A stretch of DNA of 33,208 nt, taken from the NCBI GenBank assembly GCA_964535015.1, contig CAZHRU010000023.1, positions 1 through 33,208 of the forward strand, given 5' to 3'. The notes under the pieces are model-generated. The model was not told the origin of the DNA, did not search any database, and saw only the letters and a list, made by a program, of their open reading frames with translations. This DNA comes from CAZDUS01 sp964535015 (lineage in GTDB: Bacteria; Verrucomicrobiota; Kiritimatiellia; CAIKKV01; CAITUY01). Numbering within the stretch: position 1 is the first letter of the stretch; every line of letters starts with the position of its first letter. Below, in pieces: positions 29,646-33,208 of the stretch. The position numbers and the translations under genes are program-made.

Positions 29646-30787
29646 TTGGTGCTATCGCTGGTGATGTCATAGGGTCAGTCTATGAGCATAATCCCATCAA
29701 GACTGCTGACTTCCCCCTATTGGGTGATGGGGCGACCTTTACCGACGACACCGTCCTGACTTTGGCTGTGGCGGAAGCGATCCTGAAGAAGCGGGATTAC
29801 GGCGATGTATTGAGGGAGTTCTGTCTCCGCCATCCCAACAGGCGGTATGGCTCCCGTTTCATAAAATGGGCGAAGAGTTGGGACAACGAACCATCCGACA
29901 GTTTTGGCAACGGGTCGGCAATGCGGGTGGCTCCCGTGGGCTGGGCATTCAAAACCCTTGAGACAGTTCTGGAAGAGGCGGAGAAGAGTGCCGTGCCTAC
30001 CCATAATTCCCCCGAAGGCATAAAGGGGGCAAAGGCTGTCGCTGGGTCGGTTTTTATGGCAAGGATTGGCGGAAATAAGACCGCCATCAGGGCTTACATT
30101 GAGCAAACATTCGGCTATGACCTCTCATTGTCCTTCAGCGACCTCAAGGAGTTGGGTGACGCATACGGATTCGAGCCGACCTGCCAGAAAACTGTTCCCC
30201 CAGCATTGATTGCCTTTCTTGACTCATCTGGATATGAAGATGCAATCAGAAAGGCTGTCTCGTTGGGGTGGGATACGGATACAATGACTTGCATTACGGG
30301 GGCTATTGCGGAGGCTTACTATGATGGGGTTCCCTGTAATATTGAGGAGGGGGTATTATGCCTGTTGCCGAAGGACTTGAGAACGGTGCTGGACGAGTTC
30401 AGGAATGAGTACGGGTACAACAGGATTTGGGGCTTTGCAGAGGTCTGCCAGTTATGCGGTACTGTGCAATCCTATAGTTCTACCGCCGTTGGGTATGCCA
30501 CGCATGTCCCCGTCAAGAACAGAACCCATTATGTATGCCTCAACTGCCTCTGCAATCTTGGTGGCATCAACTCACAGCGTAAGGCCATGGGAATACTCGA
30601 AGGGCAGGAATATCGCTTCTGCAAAATCTGCACGAAGAGAACCAAGGCTGATGAGATGGTTTGTCCTGTGTGTCTGCAATCCATTCCGAAGGGTATTAAC
30701 CCCCGACAATACTTGGACAAACTTTCGCAGTTCCGCAAATTGCAAAACTTTCAAGAGTTTCGACGGGAGCATCTTCTGAAAATATAA
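29642..30787 (+). CDS. ADP-ribosylglycohydrolase with cysteine-rich C-terminal domain
   Basis: This is a 381-residue protein. Residues 1-250 form an ADP-ribosyl-[dinitrogen reductase] hydrolase (DraG/ARH) domain: MIGAIAGDVIGSVYE, the metal-binding FTDDT (33-37), GNGSAMRVAPVGW, and a final WDTDTM box near residue 215 that completes the two-metal site. Such enzymes remove ADP-ribose from proteins or nucleic acids. A further 110 residues carry four CxxC pairs (CQLC, CLNC, CKIC, CPVC), probably two zinc ribbons, which is not normal for the family and may target the enzyme to DNA or RNA. GGAGG precedes the ATG. The position beside defence genes suggests reversal of a toxin- or phage-made modification. 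Confidence 0.85.
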   Translation: MIGAIAGDVIGSVYEHNPIKTADFPLLGDGATFTDDTVLTLAVAEAILKKRDYGDVLREFCLRHPNRRYGSRFIKWAKSWDNEPSDSFGNGSAMRVAPVGWAFKTLETVLEEAEKSAVPTHNSPEGIKGAKAVAGSVFMARIGGNKTAIRAYIEQTFGYDLSLSFSDLKELGDAYGFEPTCQKTVPPALIAFLDSSGYEDAIRKAVSLGWDTDTMTCITGAIAEAYYDGVPCNIEEGVLCLLPKDLRTVLDEFRNEYGYNRIWGFAEVCQLCGTVQSYSSTAVGYATHVPVKNRTHYVCLNCLCNLGGINSQRKAMGILEGQEYRFCKICTKRTKADEMVCPVCLQSIPKGINPRQYLDKLSQFRKLQNFQEFRREHLLKI

Positions 30788-30815
30788 ACAAGATCAACCG
30801 AACCCAAAACATCCA

Positions 30816-31520
30816 ATGAAAAACACGAACAACTGTGATCTCCTGCGCTCATCAGCCTTGAGAATTTCCGCCGTCCATAACGACATCCCCTTCATCAAGC
30901 AACTTATCCGCCACGGGGTTCCCCTCAATCAGACCAACGACAAGGGATATACGGCACTTCATATGGCGGTGCTCTGTGGCAATGAGGAGGTCGTCCAGTT
31001 GCTTCTGGATGCTGGGGCAAATCCCAACACGCAGGAGAAGACTGGCAGGAGAACCCCGTTGTATGACGCCGTCAGGCTGGGCCACCACGGAATTGTTGCG
31101 ACACTTCTCAACGGCAAGGCTGACCCCGACATTCCCGACGCATCAGGGGAGACTCCAATTATCCGTGCCTCAAGGGATGGTCATATTCCTTTGGTCTACC
31201 TGCTGGCTCGCAAGGGGGCGAAGGTGGATGTCTCATCCAGCGACAAGCAGGGAGTGATTGCCTGCTTGAGGGAGAAGGTTGAGGAAACCGCCAAATGGCT
31301 GAAGGGCAAAGGGGCACCTGATAAACCTGTTAGGGCGACGGGGAAAAGGGGTGCCCTGTCTGATGTTGATAGCCTACGCAGGGGGATGCTTTCAACTGCG
31401 AGCACTGAACACATGCTTGGCGTGATCCGGCAGGCAGGGAGGATGTCTCCGTCGAAGAAGACAGAAGTCCTTAGGTTGCTACAGCGAATGCGTGACCCAA
31501 GTTTTGGTTCGAGGATGTGA
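30816..31520 (+). CDS. Ankyrin-repeat protein
   Basis: This is a 234-residue protein with about four ankyrin repeats between residues 12 and 150. The best are KGYTALHMAVLCGNEEVV, QLLLDAGANPN, RRTPLYDAVRLGHHGIV and SGETPIIRASRDGHIPLV. The final 80 residues are basic and helical without a known domain. No signal peptide is present, so it should act inside the cell as a protein-binding partner, most simply of the ADP-ribosylglycohydrolase encoded 28 bases upstream. The ribosome-binding site is weak. Confidence 0.8.
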   Translation: MKNTNNCDLLRSSALRISAVHNDIPFIKQLIRHGVPLNQTNDKGYTALHMAVLCGNEEVVQLLLDAGANPNTQEKTGRRTPLYDAVRLGHHGIVATLLNGKADPDIPDASGETPIIRASRDGHIPLVYLLARKGAKVDVSSSDKQGVIACLREKVEETAKWLKGKGAPDKPVRATGKRGALSDVDSLRRGMLSTASTEHMLGVIRQAGRMSPSKKTEVLRLLQRMRDPSFGSRM

Positions 31521-31731
31521 CCTATGAAGGACGACGTGATCAGGAGTGCCGCAATAGAAGAGAATGACGAGGCTCAATTGTAAGCGTCCGATCCGGCCTA
31601 GACTGCGGGTGTTCCATCTCTGCAAAAAGGCCTCTAAACCAGAAAGCCGACGATGATCGTGTCTTGATTCGCCAAAGCCGGGCTGGACACCAGATAATTT
31701 GCAGCGTACTTTCTCCCTAAAGGTACCGCCA
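31521..31731 (+). other. Intergenic region before nuclease gene
   Basis: No gene is supported in these 211 bases. A tiny frame of 18 codons (ATG at 31524) follows the ankyrin gene but has no family features. The end supplies AAAGGT as ribosome-binding site for the next gene. The promoter of that gene probably lies here, but I cannot point to it. Confidence 0.4.
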
Positions 31732-33111
31732 ATGTCGTCCCCTTCACAGATTGCCCCAGTCCTTCGCTTCCTTCCTATATTCGAGCAACCCGGCTTCAAA
31801 GCGGGGGAACGGGACAAGCCCAAGGTGGAACAAAGGGGTGTCCTTGTAATGCCGGGTCTGAACTACGCGGGACAGGTTGGGGAATTTGTCCATGCGTGCT
31901 ACGACGCCGGACTGATCCTAAAGGACTTCGACTGGCAGGCGTGGATTGATGTGGCGATGTCCTATGTTGACCGTGCGGAAAGGGTGGACGGGGCCGACTT
32001 CAAGACCCTGTGCAAACTGCTGACCGCTCATATCCGTGGTGACCGTTTCACCGAGGGGCATCTCCTTGAGATGTTCGAGAACGGCCATATCGTGCGACTG
32101 TTGAGGCGGCTGAAGGAGGTGGCAGAAGGCGAAGTGAAGAGACCCATGCTCGGGTGGAGAGACCTACGGGAACAGATCGCCCTGGATAAGCTCGGCTTCA
32201 TTTGTCCAGTCGCTGGTTGCGGCACCCAACTACCGGAGAGGCAGCGAGGCCATTTTGTGTTTAATCCAAGATTCTGTTGTCCGGAGCATCAAATTGTCTT
32301 CTCCCCCTCCACGTTCCAATACGAGGAACCTGAGAGAAACTTCCTTTGGGGCGACTACTATTCCGATCTGATGAACCTGACTTCCAAGCGGGAGAGTCAT
32401 CGGCTTGGCAGAGACAATAGCGAGGATGCCGTGACGTGGAACGTTTTCCGTTTCCTGGAGCGGGAGAGGCTCCTTATTCCCTACCTGACGGACCTCGCCG
32501 GGATGCCTCTGACACAGGCAAAGGCGGTCTTCTGGTCTCATGATCGCGAGACAAACAGGCCGTGGCAACCGTTGTGGGATGCCCGCCGCAAATTTGAGGC
32601 CGATCCTTCAAAGGGTTCGGAGCCTGACTTGATTGTGTTGACTGATCGGTGCCTCTTTATCATCGAGGCGAAACTCATGGCGAAGAACAAAACGAAACCC
32701 AGCAGCCCCGTCAGCCAGAAGAAGTACGAGGAAGGCGGCGACGGATGGTGGATGAAGGGCAAGGTATTCTGCCCCGGTGCTGGCTACGTACAGATTGCCG
32801 AGCAGGAGCAGAAGTACGAACTCATGAGGTTCTGGTTGCTTGGGACGTGGATGGCGGGAAATTCGGATTTCCGCTTGGTCAATCTTCTTCGGGAAAACGA
32901 CGAGGATGAGAAGGATATAGAGGTTCGCTTCGGGAAGTATCTGGCTGACAACCCCAAGAGGCAATTCCAGCGGACGACTTGGGAAGGCATCTACCGTTTC
33001 ATCCGGGACAAGGCTCCACAGTCAGACGAGAAGGAGAGGATTCTCCGTTATTTCAAGGAGAAGACAGTAGGCTACAAGGGCGGGATTCTTCAAAGGGCGT
33101 TTGCCGTTTGA
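31732..33111 (+). CDS. DUF6508-like / zinc-site / PD-(D/E)XK nuclease-like protein
   Basis: This is a 459-residue, three-part protein. Residues about 5-130 match the DUF6508 style (VLRFLPIFEQPGF, then FVHACYDAGLILKDFDWQAW and LCKLLTAHIRGDRFTEG). Residues 158-187 have a likely zinc site (CPVAGCG ... RFCCPEH) followed by FSPSTFQYEEPERNF. The third part has a restriction-enzyme-like core: Glu297-Pro-Asp299, then FIIEAKL with Glu312 and Lys314, the PD...ExK arrangement, preceded by GRDNSEDAVTWNVFRFLE, which may supply the first acidic residue. I infer a DNA-cutting defence protein, with DUF6508 as recognition or regulatory part. The ATG at 31732 has AAAGGT upstream; an in-frame TTG at 31699 is less likely. 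Confidence 0.75.
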   Translation: MSSPSQIAPVLRFLPIFEQPGFKAGERDKPKVEQRGVLVMPGLNYAGQVGEFVHACYDAGLILKDFDWQAWIDVAMSYVDRAERVDGADFKTLCKLLTAHIRGDRFTEGHLLEMFENGHIVRLLRRLKEVAEGEVKRPMLGWRDLREQIALDKLGFICPVAGCGTQLPERQRGHFVFNPRFCCPEHQIVFSPSTFQYEEPERNFLWGDYYSDLMNLTSKRESHRLGRDNSEDAVTWNVFRFLERERLLIPYLTDLAGMPLTQAKAVFWSHDRETNRPWQPLWDARRKFEADPSKGSEPDLIVLTDRCLFIIEAKLMAKNKTKPSSPVSQKKYEEGGDGWWMKGKVFCPGAGYVQIAEQEQKYELMRFWLLGTWMAGNSDFRLVNLLRENDEDEKDIEVRFGKYLADNPKRQFQRTTWEGIYRFIRDKAPQSDEKERILRYFKEKTVGYKGGILQRAFAV

Positions 33112-33208
33112 ATCCAGATCACTGCGGATAAAGGCAGACTGACGATGTGGGGGGAATGAGATATAACCGAAAGTTGTGGATTGGGTAAAGGAGCGTATCC
33201 TTTGTTGT
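33112..33208. other. Right-end tail without a gene
   Basis: These 97 bases follow the nuclease-like gene. I see no T-run hairpin and no supported coding start before the window ends. Confidence 0.4.

Noticed and set aside
29425..29664. 79-codon frame competing with the small acidic protein
   Set aside because: It has no ribosome-binding site of its own and runs into the next gene. The other frame ends in a typical ATGA overlap with the glycohydrolase gene.
1..33208. CRISPR array
   Set aside because: No set of regularly spaced direct repeats is visible on either strand. The TACCAAACA sites are only four and alternate in orientation.

Overview
The window is a defence island from a bacterium with a GC-rich genome (the core genes are visibly rich in G and C). 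No rRNA, tRNA or housekeeping gene is present, so taxonomy is weak. The secreted and lipoprotein-like genes at the left end, a mixture of good and absent Shine-Dalgarno sites, and a short palindrome at 29174-29208 would fit the Verrucomicrobiota/Kiritimatiellota side of the PVC group. That is an inference from style, not proof.

Layout. (1) 1-4560: small orphan genes separated by unusually structured DNA. They are a secreted protein, a phosphoribosyltransferase (PRTase) with a small partner, two lipoprotein-like genes, a frameshifted ParB/HTH gene, and a minus-strand gene pair controlled by four copies of TACCAAACA. A 144-bp imperfect inverted repeat (1258-1401) and clustered hairpins (1017-1240) lie before the PRTase gene. 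(2) 4732-7169: a VWA-domain protein, a G-quadruplex-like tract and a defence-type reverse transcriptase with a helical C-terminal extension. (3) 7323-26425: one co-oriented, tightly packed BREX-type operon. Its order is brxA-like, brxB, brxC/pglY-like, TIR, TIR (ThsB/DUF1863-like), membrane protein, RecQ helicase-PRTase fusion, DprA-like, pglX, ArdC-like metallopeptidase, pglZ, brxL. (4) 26502-28745: an AT-richer Ser/Thr kinase gene and a HEAT-like repeat gene. (5) 29045-33111: a strong terminator, two small ORFs, an ADP-ribosylglycohydrolase with a cysteine-rich tail, an ankyrin-repeat protein, and a DUF6508/zinc-site/PD-(D/E)XK nuclease-like protein.

How the genes may work together. The BREX core (BrxB, BrxC, PglX, PglZ, BrxL) should mark host DNA by adenine methylation and block phage replication. 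What stands out is the set of interleaved proteins related to single-stranded DNA handling and competence: RecQ fused to a ComF-like PRTase, DprA, and an ArdC-type ssDNA-binding domain joined to an HExxH peptidase. Most junctions are ATGA overlaps or gaps of a few bases, so these genes look like true operon members. The TIR-TIR-membrane segment is AT-richer, looks like a later insertion, and may act as an NAD-linked abortive back-up. I regard this composite BREX as the best candidate for an under-described system in the window.
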